Source: Pseudotabrizicola sp. | Lineage (GTDB): Bacteria > Pseudomonadota > Alphaproteobacteria > Rhodobacterales > Rhodobacteraceae | Direction of reading: 5' to 3' | Assembly: GCF_030656345.1 (NCBI RefSeq) | Contig: NZ_JAUSNR010000056.1 | Coordinates: 1 to 64,000, forward strand | DNA length: 64,000 nt | Shown: piece after piece, positions 46,625 through 56,464 of the stretch | Numbering within the stretch: position 1 is the first letter of the stretch | Layout: every line of letters begins with the position of its first letter | Made by a program: the position numbers and the translations under genes | The notes under the pieces: model-generated | The model's input: the letters and a program-made list of their open reading frames with translations, nothing else | Databases searched by the model: none | Told to the model about the DNA's origin: nothing

Positions 46625-47146
46625 TCAGGCTGCCTTGCAGGCCGCCGCTTGAAATCCGTCGCCTTCGGCTGCGCTGACCCACTCAGCGCCTTGCAGAACG
46701 CCGTCATCTGATATTCCGACGCCTTCGGTCACCAGAACCTGCCGGCGCTGCGCGCAGTCGACCACCATCAGCGCATCGGTCACGGACCGCCAGCGGCCAA
46801 AGTTGAACAGCTTGGCCATGCGCAGATTTGCGTTGTTGGGGTGCTGGACAATGGCGCGCGTGTCCATCGCGACAAAGCGCGTGGTGATCGGCGCGATCAG
46901 CGTCCAGGGCCGCAGCGCCATCACCTCTTCGGCATGCCAGACCACCTGCACGCCCTCTGGCAGTTCAGCACTGACACGGTTGAACCAGTCATATTCCAGC
47001 CAGATCGTGGTGCCGATCAGGCCAACCGCCGCGGCCACCGTCACCGACCATTTCGGCAAGCGGTATCCGGTCAGTCTGCGCAAAAGATGCACCACGCCGC
47101 CAAAGGCGACAGCAGCGACAAGTGCGGCGAAAAATTCAAGGGCCAT
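46625..47146 (-). CDS. Small membrane protein of unknown function
   Basis: A 173-residue protein with two N-terminal hydrophobic segments (about 1-22 and 33-50) and a soluble rest with two Cys. I recognise no domain. It lies three bases after the CBS/DUF294 gene and 13 before the response regulator, so it is part of the acetate-related transcript. Confidence 0.65.
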   Translation of the reverse strand: MALEFFAALVAAVAFGGVVHLLRRLTGYRLPKWSVTVAAAVGLIGTTIWLEYDWFNRVSAELPEGVQVVWHAEEVMALRPWTLIAPITTRFVAMDTRAIVQHPNNANLRMAKLFNFGRWRSVTDALMVVDCAQRRQVLVTEGVGISDDGVLQGAEWVSAAEGDGFQAAACKAA

Positions 47147-47149
47147 TCA

Positions 47150-48973
47150 TCAACTCCGGGCACCGCGGGTTTGTCCCACGGCTGATTGCATGGTGCGCAC
47201 CACGACAAAGGCGTCACGCAGGTGGCTTCGTTCGAAATCGGACATATCCGACGGGGCAAGGAAGTTGTCGGGCTTGCGCCCTGACCGCACCAGCCGCGCC
47301 TGATTTTCCAGCCGGGTCTGTGCGATCAGATCATAAGCCTCCATCAGGTCGCGCGCGCCCGACACGCTGATCACCCCCGCGCCTTCGGCGGCGTCCAGCC
47401 GGGCGCGGGTGTTCACCGGCTCCAGCTGGCCGATCAGCGCATAGATGCGGCCAAGGTCCACCACCGGCACCACCCCGTTCAGCTTCATGTCGATGTGGTT
47501 CTTGTGCTCGCCCGACCGCACGGTGGCAAAGCCGCGCAGCAGGCCAAGGGGTGGCGTATGTTTCAGGCTGTTGCTGATCATATGCGCCACAAAGATCGAG
47601 TTGCGCGCCGCCATTTCCAGCGTTTCATGCTGCAGGTCCTTGAACAGGCTGGCCTGCCCGCCAATCGGGCGCAGGTCGAACATCACGCTCGACAGCATCT
47701 GTGCCATAGGGTCCGGCGTCTGCACCCATTTGCGGAAATAGCTGTGCCAGACCCGCATAGGCTGGCACCATTGCGGATTGGTGGCCATCATGTCGCCGGG
47801 GCAATAGACGTAACCGCAGGCGTTCAACCCGTCGGACACGATCTTTGCGAGGGCGTGGAAATAGGCCATGTCGTCATCGGTGGCCGCATCGTCGATCATC
47901 AGGCAGTTGTCCTGATCCGACACGCCGGTCTGTTCCTGCCGCCCCTGACTTCCGCAGGCCAGCCACAGGTAGGGCACCGGCGCCGGGCCAAGCTCTGCCT
48001 CGGCCATGGCCAGCAGGCGGCGCGTCACGGTATCGGCGATGTCGGTGATCAGGCGGGTCACCACCTCATGCGTGTTGTTTCCGCCGACCAGCTGCACCAG
48101 CAGGCGCGGGATGCGGGCGGTCACGGCGGCCATTTCGGCCACGGTTTCCGCCGTCGCCGCATCTCGCACCAGCTGCGCCGAGCTGACAGCCTGAAACCGG
48201 GTCAGGTCGGTCTGGGTGATCATGCCGACCAGCGTGCCGCCCTCGACCACCGGCAGATGGCCGATCCGGCGTTCCAGCATGATGTGCAGGATATCCGACC
48301 CCAGCGAGTCGGGCCGCAAGGAAACCGGGTCGGCCGTCATCACCTCGGCCACCGGGGTGGCCGGGTCCAGCCCGTCGGCCAGCACCCGGTTCGTCATGTC
48401 GCGCGTGGTGATGATGCCCAGAAAGTGCCCGCCCTGCACCACGCCCAGCGACGATACCTTGGCATCGCGCATCTTTTGCGCCGCCATCCGTACGCTGTCC
48501 TGCGGCCCGATGATCACCGGCTTGCGCGCCATCAGGTCGCCGACCTTTTGCGTGGTCAGATCGCCGCCGCGCAGGTCATGCCCGCGCCCACGGCTGAAAA
48601 AGCGCTCAAAGGCCGGGAAAGTTGCGATCAGCCAGCGGAACTCGGCCACCGGCAGCAGCAGCAGCACCGAATCTTCGGTCACCCGCGCCGTCGTGACCGC
48701 CAGCCCGTCCCGCGCCAGCCCACGTTCGCCAAAGCTGTTGCGCGGCCCCAGCAGCGACACAACCTGCCCCGATGGTTCCTGCACCTCGACCGAGCCGCGC
48801 TTGATCAGGTACAGCCCGCGCAGCGGTGTACCGGCGTGATAGACTTCTTCACCGGCGCTGTATTCTCTGCGGCTGAAGGAGGTGGCGACACGCGCCAGCT
48901 CGTCCTGCGGCAGGGTATCGTAAGGGTGGACCGATTGCAGAAATCCGATGATCGTTTCCAGCGGGTGGTCCAT
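47150..48973 (-). CDS. cNMP-binding/CBS/DUF294 nucleotidyltransferase-like protein
   Basis: A 607-residue multi-domain protein. Order: cyclic-nucleotide-binding-like domain (residues about 15-125, with LIKRGSVEVQEPSGQVVSLLGPRNSFGERGL), two CBS domains (about 145-270), and a GlnD-type nucleotidyltransferase DUF294 (ACGSQGRQEQTGVSDQDNCLMI) with its C-terminal domain. Such proteins sit beside acs and symporter genes in many proteobacteria and are thought to sense adenylate charge and control transport or Acs. ATG 48973 begins MDHPLETII. Confidence 0.88.
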   Translation of the reverse strand: MDHPLETIIGFLQSVHPYDTLPQDELARVATSFSRREYSAGEEVYHAGTPLRGLYLIKRGSVEVQEPSGQVVSLLGPRNSFGERGLARDGLAVTTARVTEDSVLLLLPVAEFRWLIATFPAFERFFSRGRGHDLRGGDLTTQKVGDLMARKPVIIGPQDSVRMAAQKMRDAKVSSLGVVQGGHFLGIITTRDMTNRVLADGLDPATPVAEVMTADPVSLRPDSLGSDILHIMLERRIGHLPVVEGGTLVGMITQTDLTRFQAVSSAQLVRDAATAETVAEMAAVTARIPRLLVQLVGGNNTHEVVTRLITDIADTVTRRLLAMAEAELGPAPVPYLWLACGSQGRQEQTGVSDQDNCLMIDDAATDDDMAYFHALAKIVSDGLNACGYVYCPGDMMATNPQWCQPMRVWHSYFRKWVQTPDPMAQMLSSVMFDLRPIGGQASLFKDLQHETLEMAARNSIFVAHMISNSLKHTPPLGLLRGFATVRSGEHKNHIDMKLNGVVPVVDLGRIYALIGQLEPVNTRARLDAAEGAGVISVSGARDLMEAYDLIAQTRLENQARLVRSGRKPDNFLAPSDMSDFERSHLRDAFVVVRTMQSAVGQTRGARS

Positions 48974-49031
48974 GACATGCGCCCCTTGGTAAGGCACGCG
49001 CCCCCGGATGATCCAGGGGCGCGTGTTTGGT

Positions 49032-50849
49032 TCAGTGGCCGGTCGCGGCCCCCGCACCTTTCGGCACGCGGATCGACTCGATCAGGTCAACCACATGCTG
49101 TGGCGGAGCTTTGGTTGCCATCGACACCACATAGGCGACGCCGAAGTTGACCACGGCACCGACAGTCCCGATCGACAGCGGCGATATGCCGAAGAAGTGC
49201 TGATCAGGGGTGTTGGCATACAGGTTCGTACCCGGGATGAAGAACCAGCCGAGGTAGAGGAAGATGTAGACAGCCGTGAACACCAGACCTGCCAGCATAC
49301 CGGCAATCGCGCCTTCCTTGTTGATGCGCTTCGAGAAGATGCCCATCATCAGAACCGGGAAGATCGTCGCAGCCGCCAGACCGAAGGCCAGAGCCACCAC
49401 CTGCGCGGCAAAGCCGGGCGGGTTGAGGCCAAGGTAGGTCGCCACCACAATCGCACCGCCCATCGAGATCCGGGCCGCCAGAAGCTCACCCTTTTCCGAG
49501 ATGTTCGGGTTGATCGAGCCTTTGATCAGGTCGTGCGACACGGCGGAAGAGATCGCCAGCAGCAGACCCGCAGCGGTAGACAGAGCCGCAGCCAGACCAC
49601 CGGCAGCAACCAGAGCAATCACCCAACCCGGCAGCGCCGCGATTTCAGGGTTTGCCAGCACCATCATGTCGTTGTCGACTTTGGTGAGCTCGTTCCCGGC
49701 CCAGCCACGCTCTGCCGCGATGGCAGCAACAGCGGCGTTGCCTTCGTTGTAGTACTGGATCAGGCCGTCGCCGTTCTTGTCTTCGAAATCAAGCAGCCCG
49801 GTGTTTCTCCAGGTGTTGACCCAGGCCAGTGACGGATCGTTGTTGATGGCGTCAAGGCTGATTGCATCACCGGCAAAGGCTTCGCCCTGAACGGCGTTGG
49901 GCCAGAAGGTGGTGGTCAGGTTCAGACGCGCCATGGCACCGACAGCCGGGGCCACGGTATAGAGCAACGCAATGAACACCAGCGCCCAACCGGCCGAGGA
50001 ACGCGCATCGGCGACCTTTGGCACGGTGAAGAAGCGGATGATCACATGCGGCAGACCGGCGGTACCGATCATCAGCGACATGGTGAACAGGATCATGTTG
50101 AACATGTTCGGCGAGTCGGCGGTGTACTGGGTAAAGCCCAGTTCGGTCACCACAGCATCAAGTTTCGCCAGCATCGCAACATCGCCACCGCTCGGCGCAT
50201 AGGACCCGATCAGCCCCAGCTGCGGCAGGAAAGATCCGGTAAGGTTAAGCGAGATGAAGATCGCCGGAATGGTATAGGCGATGATCAGCACGACATATTG
50301 CGCCACCTGCGTATAGGTGATGCCCTTCATGCCGCCGAACACGGCATAGACGAAAACAATCGCCGCGCCGATGTACAGTCCGGTGTCGGTCGAGACTTCC
50401 AGAAAGCGGGCAAAGGTAACGCCCACACCGCGCATCTGGCCGATCACATATGTCACCGAGATCACGATCAAGCAGATCACGCCGACAAGACGTGCGCCAC
50501 CGGAATAGAAACGGTCGCCGATGAATTCCGGCACGGTGAACTTGCCGAACTTGCGCAGATACGGGGCCAGCAGCAGCGCCAGAAGCACATAGCCGCCGGT
50601 CCAGCCCATGAGGAAGGCCGACTGGGTATAGCCGCCGGCCGGGGCCAACGCGATGATGCCGGCCATCGAGATGAACGAGGCCGCCGACATCCAGTCAGCG
50701 CCCGTCGCCATGCCGTTCAAAACCGGGTTCACACCCTGTCCGGCAGCATAAAACTCTGCGGTGGTGCCCGCACGGGCCCAGACCGCAATCCCGATGTAGA
50801 TGGCAAAAGTAAAGCCAACCACAAGCAGGTTGAGGGTAAATTGATCCAT
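49032..50849 (-). CDS. Sodium/solute symporter of the acetate-associated group
   Basis: A 605-residue SSS-family transporter of about 13 membrane helices (VGFTFAIYIGIAVWARAGTTAEFYAAGQGV, GMATGADWMSAASFISMAG, IGQMRGVGVTFARFLEVS). Together with the preceding DUF4212 protein it is the two-gene type often found next to acs, probably carrying acetate or another small organic acid. The gene lies 13 bases after the DUF4212 gene. Confidence 0.88.
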   Translation of the reverse strand: MDQFTLNLLVVGFTFAIYIGIAVWARAGTTAEFYAAGQGVNPVLNGMATGADWMSAASFISMAGIIALAPAGGYTQSAFLMGWTGGYVLLALLLAPYLRKFGKFTVPEFIGDRFYSGGARLVGVICLIVISVTYVIGQMRGVGVTFARFLEVSTDTGLYIGAAIVFVYAVFGGMKGITYTQVAQYVVLIIAYTIPAIFISLNLTGSFLPQLGLIGSYAPSGGDVAMLAKLDAVVTELGFTQYTADSPNMFNMILFTMSLMIGTAGLPHVIIRFFTVPKVADARSSAGWALVFIALLYTVAPAVGAMARLNLTTTFWPNAVQGEAFAGDAISLDAINNDPSLAWVNTWRNTGLLDFEDKNGDGLIQYYNEGNAAVAAIAAERGWAGNELTKVDNDMMVLANPEIAALPGWVIALVAAGGLAAALSTAAGLLLAISSAVSHDLIKGSINPNISEKGELLAARISMGGAIVVATYLGLNPPGFAAQVVALAFGLAAATIFPVLMMGIFSKRINKEGAIAGMLAGLVFTAVYIFLYLGWFFIPGTNLYANTPDQHFFGISPLSIGTVGAVVNFGVAYVVSMATKAPPQHVVDLIESIRVPKGAGAATGH

Positions 50850-50862
50850 CTGTCCCCGCCCC

Positions 50863-51120
50863 TTATTCTTCGACGCCGAATTCTTTGTCGAGCTTGTTCA
50901 TCCGCCACGCGTAGGCGAAGATCAGCACGAGAAAGACATAGATCGACCCGTTTTGTGCAAACCAGAAGCCAAGGTCAGCGCCCCCGACCATGATGCCCGA
51001 CAATGCCGGGCGCAGGATGATGCCAAGGCCGAACGAGCAGAAAAACCAGATGGCAAGCGATATCAGAATCACCCGCACGTTGGCTGCCCAGTAGGCACTT
51101 GACGAAGTTCTGTCCGCCAT
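50863..51120 (-). CDS. DUF4212 small membrane subunit
   Basis: An 85-residue protein with two membrane helices (VILISLAIWFFCSFGLGIIL and FGSIYVF-like YVFLVLIFAYAWRMNKL). It is the usual companion of the SSS symporter just downstream. ATG 51120 (MADRTSSS) fits family starts; the longer frame begins with a non-conserved basic run. Confidence 0.88.
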   Translation of the reverse strand: MADRTSSSAYWAANVRVILISLAIWFFCSFGLGIILRPALSGIMVGGADLGFWFAQNGSIYVFLVLIFAYAWRMNKLDKEFGVEE

Positions 51121-51183
51121 GAGTGTTACTCCCTGTTTTTTACGTCTCCACACCCGCACCCCCTTGGGGATGCAGGCCCCCCT

Positions 51184-51855
51184 TCACTGCGCTGATACAC
51201 CCGCCACGATGCCGCCCAGCGTCTGACGGATTGCCGCGATGTCACCCATCGCGTCGATCCGTTGCAGAACGCCTTTGGCATCGTAATAGGTGATCAGCGG
51301 TGCCGTCTGTGCGTGGTAGGCTTTCAGCCTTTCCCGCACGGTTCCGGCATTGTCGTCGGCCCGGCGCTTGAAACCCGTGCCGCCGCATTTGTCGCAAACG
51401 CCCGCTTGCGCGGGCTGTTTGAAATCGTCGTGATAGCCTTCGCCACAGCTGCCGCAGGTATAGCGGCCCGCAACCCGGCCCACCATCGCCTCGTCATCGA
51501 CCTCAAGACTGATGGCGGCATTCACACGCTGACCAGATGCCGCAAGCAGCGCGTCCAGCGCCGCTGCCTGCGCATCGGTGCGCGGAAAACCGTCAAGGAT
51601 GATGCCGCGTGCCACATCCGGCTGGTTCATCCGGTCTTTCAGGATGGCCAGCACGATATCATCACTGACCAGACCACCGGCTTCCATCACCGCCTTTGCC
51701 TGCTGGCCCGCCGCACTGCCCGAGGCAACGGCGGACCGCAACAGATCGCCGGTCGACAGCTGGATCAGACCGAAGTCTTCTTCCAGCATCCGTGCTTGGG
51801 TGCCCTTGCCCGCGCCCGGAGGCCCGAGCAGGATCAGAACCGTGGGGGTTGTCAT
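51184..51855 (-). CDS. adk: Adenylate kinase (zinc-type lid)
   Basis: A 223-residue enzyme that converts AMP plus ATP to two ADP. It has GPPGAGKGTQ, the AMP-site STGDLLR and DGFPRTDAQA, and a LID with four Cys (CGSCGEGYHDDFK, GVCDKCGG) that should bind zinc. It lies right after acs in the same direction, 15 bases apart, a fitting place since Acs makes AMP. It may be a second adk, as Rhodobacterales usually have another with the ribosomal genes. Confidence 0.93.
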   Translation of the reverse strand: MTTPTVLILLGPPGAGKGTQARMLEEDFGLIQLSTGDLLRSAVASGSAAGQQAKAVMEAGGLVSDDIVLAILKDRMNQPDVARGIILDGFPRTDAQAAALDALLAASGQRVNAAISLEVDDEAMVGRVAGRYTCGSCGEGYHDDFKQPAQAGVCDKCGGTGFKRRADDNAGTVRERLKAYHAQTAPLITYYDAKGVLQRIDAMGDIAAIRQTLGGIVAGVSAQ

Positions 51856-51870
51856 GTCGCGCATCCCCCG

Positions 51871-53835
51871 TCAGCCCCGGTTCATCCGGTTTTCGATCAG
51901 CTCATCCACCACCGAAGGATCGGCAAGGGTCGAGGTATCGCCAAGCGCCGCGAAATCATTCTCGGCAATCTTGCGCAGGATACGGCGCATGATCTTGCCC
52001 GAGCGGGTTTTCGGAAGGCCCGGCGCCCATTGGATCAGGTCGGGCTTGGCAATCGGGCCAATCTCGGTGCGGACCCAGACTTCCAGCTCTTTGCGCAGGC
52101 CATCGGTCGGCTCCACCCCGTTCATCAGCGTGACATAGGCATAGATGCCCTGCCCCTTGATATCATGCGGGTAGCCGACCACCGCAGCCTCGGCCACCGC
52201 CTCATGCGCGACCAGCGCCGATTCCACTTCTGCCGTGCCCATCCGGTGGCCCGAGACGTTGATCACGTCATCCACCCGGCCGGTGATCCAGTAATCGCCA
52301 TCCTCGTCCCGGCGGCAGCCGTCTCCGGTGAAGTAATAGCCCGGATATTGGCTGAAATACGCCTCTTCAAAGCGCTCGTGATCGCCCCACAGGGTGCGCA
52401 TCATGCCCGGCCAGCTGTCGGTGATGCACAGCACCCCCACGGCGGCGGTTTCCGACTGCAACTCGGCATTGGCCGGGTCCAGAATGATCGGCTTGATGCC
52501 AAAGAAAGGCTTGGTCGCGGCACCCGGCTTTTGTGCAATGGCCCCCGGCAGCGGTGTGATCAGGTGGCCGCCGGTCTCGGTCTGCCAGAAGGTATCGACA
52601 ATCGGGCAGTTCCCCTTGCCGACATGGGTGTTGTACCAGTTCCACGCCTCGGGGTTGATCGGCTCGCCGACGGTGCCCAGCAGCTTGAGCGAGGACAGGT
52701 CATGCTTTTCCACCCACTCCGCGCCCATGCCCATCAGGCTGCGGATCGCGGTGGGGGCGGTATAGAACTGGTTGACCTTGTGCTTGGCGCAGACCTCCCA
52801 GAACCGTCCGGCATCGGGGAAGGTCGGCACGCCTTCAAACATGATCGTCGTCGCGCCATTCGCCAGCGGGCCATAGATGATATAGCTGTGCCCGGTCACC
52901 CAGCCCACATCGGCGGTGCACCAGAACACATCGCCATCGTGGTAATCGAAGGTGTATTGATGCGTCATCGCCGCATAGACCAGATAGCCGCCCGAGGTAT
53001 GCACCACCCCCTTGGGCCGCCCGGTCGAGCCGGAGGTATACAGGATGAACAGCGGGTCTTCGGCCCCAACCTCGACATAGGCGCAATAGGGTTTGGCGGC
53101 GGCCATTTCAGCCTTCAGGTCAATATCGCGCCCTGCGACCCATGTGGTCTGGTCGCCGGTGTGCTTGACCACCATGCACTTTACCCGGTCCGAACAATCG
53201 AACAGCGCCTTGTCGGTGTTGGATTTCAGCGCCGTCTTCTTGCCGCCGCGCGGGGCGAAATCGGCGGTGATCACCACCTTGGCCTCGGAATCGTTGATCC
53301 GGTTGGCCAGAGCGTCGGGCGAGAACCCGGCAAACACCACCGAATGAATGGCCCCGATCCGCGCGCAGGCCAGCATGGCATAGGCCGCTTCCGGGATCAT
53401 CGGCAGATACAGCACCACCCGGTCGCCCTTGCCCACACCATGGGCTTTAAGCACATTCGCCATCCGCGAGGTATTTTCCAGCAATTCGCGATAGGTGATG
53501 TGCAGCGACGGCGTCGCCGGATTGTCCGGTTCCCAGATAATCGCGGTCTGGTCGGCCCGGGTCAGCATGTGACGGTCGATGCAATTTGCGCTGACGTTCA
53601 GCGTGCCATCCTCAAACCATTTGATCGAGACCTTGCCGAGATCGAACGTGCTGTCCTTGACCTTGGTGAAGGGTTTCACCCAGTCAAGGCGCTGCGCCTG
53701 ATCGGCCCAGAAGGCATTCGGATCGGCGACCGATGCGTCGTACATCCGCGCGTAACCATCCGCATCAATATGCGCATTTGCGATGAAATCAGCGGATGCG
53801 TGATAGACGCCCGGTGCTGAACCCTGATCTGACAT
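51871..53835 (-). CDS. acs: Acetyl-CoA synthetase
   Basis: The 654-residue AMP-forming ligase makes acetyl-CoA from acetate, ATP and CoA. Signature [19 protein letters not shown] is the AMP-binding P-loop, with [11 protein letters not shown] and [32 protein letters not shown]. The acetylatable Lys near the end lies in [19 protein letters not shown] 53835 gives family length. A dyad at 53939 probably controls it. Confidence 0.95.
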   Translation of the reverse strand: MSDQGSAPGVYHASADFIANAHIDADGYARMYDASVADPNAFWADQAQRLDWVKPFTKVKDSTFDLGKVSIKWFEDGTLNVSANCIDRHMLTRADQTAIIWEPDNPATPSLHITYRELLENTSRMANVLKAHGVGKGDRVVLYLPMIPEAAYAMLACARIGAIHSVVFAGFSPDALANRINDSEAKVVITADFAPRGGKKTALKSNTDKALFDCSDRVKCMVVKHTGDQTTWVAGRDIDLKAEMAAAKPYCAYVEVGAEDPLFILYTSGSTGRPKGVVHTSGGYLVYAAMTHQYTFDYHDGDVFWCTADVGWVTGHSYIIYGPLANGATTIMFEGVPTFPDAGRFWEVCAKHKVNQFYTAPTAIRSLMGMGAEWVEKHDLSSLKLLGTVGEPINPEAWNWYNTHVGKGNCPIVDTFWQTETGGHLITPLPGAIAQKPGAATKPFFGIKPIILDPANAELQSETAAVGVLCITDSWPGMMRTLWGDHERFEEAYFSQYPGYYFTGDGCRRDEDGDYWITGRVDDVINVSGHRMGTAEVESALVAHEAVAEAAVVGYPHDIKGQGIYAYVTLMNGVEPTDGLRKELEVWVRTEIGPIAKPDLIQWAPGLPKTRSGKIMRRILRKIAENDFAALGDTSTLADPSVVDELIENRMNRG

Positions 53836-54198
53836 TTGGTTTATCCTCCAACGCGGGCAGGCCAATGCCCGCTTCTTGCACTTTGAGGGCGATCTTGCCG
53901 CTTCAAAGATTGCCTCCAACCCACCGGCAGTTTAGCGCGGGGTTAATTTTAATGTAACCCCTTTTATTAAATGGATTATTTTGTAAATAAATTTTCTGTA
54001 ACGCTGTCAAGACTGCAAACTTCCGAAAAGTGGCGAAAATTTGACAAGGCTTTTCAAACGCATGGCAGTTCACAGTTCAGTGATAACGCCACCGCCGGTG
54101 ACGTTGGGGAAACATCCCAGCCGCCATGCCCCGCCGGGGCCTCGGGCAGGCGGGGTCAAACGGCAAAGCCGGCCGCGAATCATGCTTGCGCTAACGTG
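53836..54198. other. acs promoter region
   Basis: About 360 bases between acs and the sulP stop. The segment 53930-54060 is markedly AT-rich and holds the dyad described separately. No gene is seen. The acs promoter should be between the dyad and 53835. Confidence 0.6.
53939..53961. promoter_or_regulatory. Dyad operator upstream of acs
   Basis: GGGGTTA (53939-53945) and TAACCCC (53955-53961) are perfect complements, nine bases apart, about 104 bases before the acs start at the edge of the AT-rich part. The position fits a binding site for a dimeric regulator of acetate use. Confidence 0.55.
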
Positions 54199-55866
54199 TT
54201 AACGCGCAGCCTCTGCCGCATCCACGTCATCCAGACCGGACAGGAAGCGCACCAAAGGCTCACGCGCGCCCTGTGCAAGCAGGGTGCGGCGCACCTCGGG
54301 CCGGGCACCGATCAGGTACAGCTGCCCGCCCTTGCGCGCCACCTTATGCGCCAGCAGCTCGAATGACCGCGCCCCGCTGGAATCGATGAACGGCACATCG
54401 CTGAAATCGACCACAAAGGCACGCGGGTAATCGGCGATCCGGTCCAGCACCACCCCAAGCCGGGCCGCGGCCCCAAAGAAATACGGCCCGCGCAGCCGGT
54501 ACACCACCCGGTCACGCGTCATCCCACCCTGCTCTGGCCCGTCCGGCGCAAAGGCAGGCTCGACCCCCGCCGCATCCGACATCCGCTGAATGAACACCAG
54601 TCCGCCAAGCGCAAAGCCGACGACGATGCCTTCGGTCAGGTCACGGAACACCACCAGCAGGAAGGTGACGATCACCACCATCGCATCGCCCTTGGTCGAT
54701 TTCACCAGCGCCCAGAACTCTTCCTTCTCAAACATGTTCCAGGCCACCACGGCCAGCAGGCCCGCCAACGCCGCCAGCGGGATGAACGCGGCCAGCGGTG
54801 CAGCCACCAGCATGAAGCCCAGCACAAACAGCGCATGCAGCATGCCGGAAACCGGCCCCCGGCTGCCTGCACGCACGTTGGTGGCGGTGCGCGCAATGGT
54901 GCCGGTCACACAGAACCCGCCAAACAGTGCCGCCCCCACATTCGCCACCCCCTGCGCCACCAGCTCGGCATTGCTGCGGTGGCGGCCCCCGCTCATCCCG
55001 TCGGCCACCACGGCCGACAACAGCGATTCAATCGCCCCCAGCAGGGTAAAGCTGACCGCATAGGGCAAGGCCGCCATCACCGCATCAACGCTAAGCCCCG
55101 GCAGCGCAGGTGACGGCGGCAAGCGCGGCAATGCGCCAAAGCGCGACCCGATGGTTTCCACCGGCAGGCCCGTCACCGCAACCACCGTCGCCGCCGTCAC
55201 AATCGCAATCAGCAGGTTCGGCCAACCCGGCCGCACCCGCTTTACCCCCAGAATCAGCGCAATCGTCGCCAGTGCCACCACAAAGGCCATCGGGGTTACG
55301 GTCCCACGCGCGCCCCACAACGCGCCGACCTTATGCACAATCTCAGCCGGTTCCTGCCCGGCAAGGCTCAGCCCGAACAGATCCTTCATCTGGCTGGCGA
55401 AGATGATCACCGCAATCCCGGCGGTAAACCCGACTGTCACCGGGTAGGGAATGAACTTGATGTAGGTGCCAAGCCGCAAAACTCCGGCCAGCACCAGAAA
55501 CAGACCCGACAGGAAGGTGGCCAGAATAAGCCCCTCCACCCCGATCTGCATCACACAGGCCGACACCAGCACAATGAACGCCCCCGCGGGTCCGCCGATC
55601 TGAAACCGGCTGCCGCCAAGGGCAGACACCAGAAACCCGCCGATGATGGTGGTGTAAAGCCCACGCTCCGGCCCCACCCCGCTGGCAATCGCAATCGCCA
55701 TCGACAGTGGCAAAGCCACAATCGCCACGGTCAGCCCCGCCAGCACATCGGCGCGGAAATCCCGGCCCGAATAGCCTTCGCGCAGCACCGTCACCAGTTT
55801 TGGCATGAACTCGGCACGGCGTTGCAGTGCCCGGTCGGTCGCAGTCTCTGTCGCCTTGTCGGTCAT
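54199..55866 (-). CDS. SulP-family anion transporter with STAS domain
   Basis: The 555-residue protein has the SulP core with 12-14 membrane segments (VLAGLTVAIVALPLSMAIAIASGVGPERGLYTTIIGGF, then AGAFIVLVSACV) and a C-terminal STAS domain (from about 440) with VDFSDVPFIDSSGARSFELL. Likely substrates are sulfate, bicarbonate or dicarboxylates. ATG 55866 (MTDKATET) was taken over the long upstream frame, which overlaps the divergent gene. Confidence 0.9.
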   Translation of the reverse strand: MTDKATETATDRALQRRAEFMPKLVTVLREGYSGRDFRADVLAGLTVAIVALPLSMAIAIASGVGPERGLYTTIIGGFLVSALGGSRFQIGGPAGAFIVLVSACVMQIGVEGLILATFLSGLFLVLAGVLRLGTYIKFIPYPVTVGFTAGIAVIIFASQMKDLFGLSLAGQEPAEIVHKVGALWGARGTVTPMAFVVALATIALILGVKRVRPGWPNLLIAIVTAATVVAVTGLPVETIGSRFGALPRLPPSPALPGLSVDAVMAALPYAVSFTLLGAIESLLSAVVADGMSGGRHRSNAELVAQGVANVGAALFGGFCVTGTIARTATNVRAGSRGPVSGMLHALFVLGFMLVAAPLAAFIPLAALAGLLAVVAWNMFEKEEFWALVKSTKGDAMVVIVTFLLVVFRDLTEGIVVGFALGGLVFIQRMSDAAGVEPAFAPDGPEQGGMTRDRVVYRLRGPYFFGAAARLGVVLDRIADYPRAFVVDFSDVPFIDSSGARSFELLAHKVARKGGQLYLIGARPEVRRTLLAQGAREPLVRFLSGLDDVDAAEAAR

Positions 55867-55940
55867 TTTTCGGTCCGGTCCCTTGCTTGCCGCATGCAAG
55901 CGCCTCACAACCCACCCTGTCAATTGCATTGGAGCAGACA

Positions 55941-56426
55941 ATGGCCACAAGACCCGATCCCGTTTTGCCGGCAGACGACGCAGGCCGCGCGCTGTCGCGC
56001 GACCTGCTGGCCGCAGCCCATGCCGCGCTGTCGTATCTGGAGGCGGAGAATGCATCACCCGGAATCAGCCGCATCGCCTTCGGGCTGTGCCCCGATGGCG
56101 TGCCGATGACGCTGATCTCGGCACTGGCCCCGCACAGCGCCGGATTGCGCGCCCACCCCGCCTGTGCGCTGCTGTTGGGCGAGCCGGGCGCCAAGGGCGA
56201 CCCGCTGACCCACCCGCGCCTGATGCTGCAGGCGCGGGCAGAATTCGTCGCCCCCAATGCGCCCGACCGCCCCGGCTTGCGGGCGCATTGGCTGGCGCGG
56301 CACCCGAAATCAAAGCTTTACATCGACTTCGCCGATTTTGCCTTTGTCCGCCTTCACCCGGTCTCTGCCCTGCTGAACGGCGGCTTCGGGCGGGCGTTCC
56401 GTCTTACGCCCGCCGATCTGGTGTGA
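55941..56426 (+). CDS. HugZ-like pyridoxamine-phosphate-oxidase-fold protein
   Basis: A 161-residue split-barrel protein: ALSRDLLAAAHAALSYLEAE at the start, SRIAFGLCPDGVPMTLISALAPHSAGLRAHPACALLLGEPG in the middle, and a C-terminal YIDFADFAFVRLHPVSALLNGGFGRAF. Relatives of HugZ type bind haem or flavin. GGAG lies before ATG 55941. It is divergent from sulP with 74 bases between starts. Confidence 0.8.
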   Translation: MATRPDPVLPADDAGRALSRDLLAAAHAALSYLEAENASPGISRIAFGLCPDGVPMTLISALAPHSAGLRAHPACALLLGEPGAKGDPLTHPRLMLQARAEFVAPNAPDRPGLRAHWLARHPKSKLYIDFADFAFVRLHPVSALLNGGFGRAFRLTPADLV

Positions 56427-56464
56427 ACCGGGGCGGCCCGGCAGGCCGCGCCCCGACCCTTTCG

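Noticed and set aside
47495..49150. A 551-codon plus-strand frame opposite the CBS/DUF294 gene
   Set aside because: Antisense shadow caused by GC-biased third positions, with no ribosome site or recognisable protein.
51262..53820. An 852-codon plus-strand frame opposite adk and acs
   Set aside because: The opposite strand holds two complete enzymes with all active-site motifs. This frame crosses both and has no similarity.
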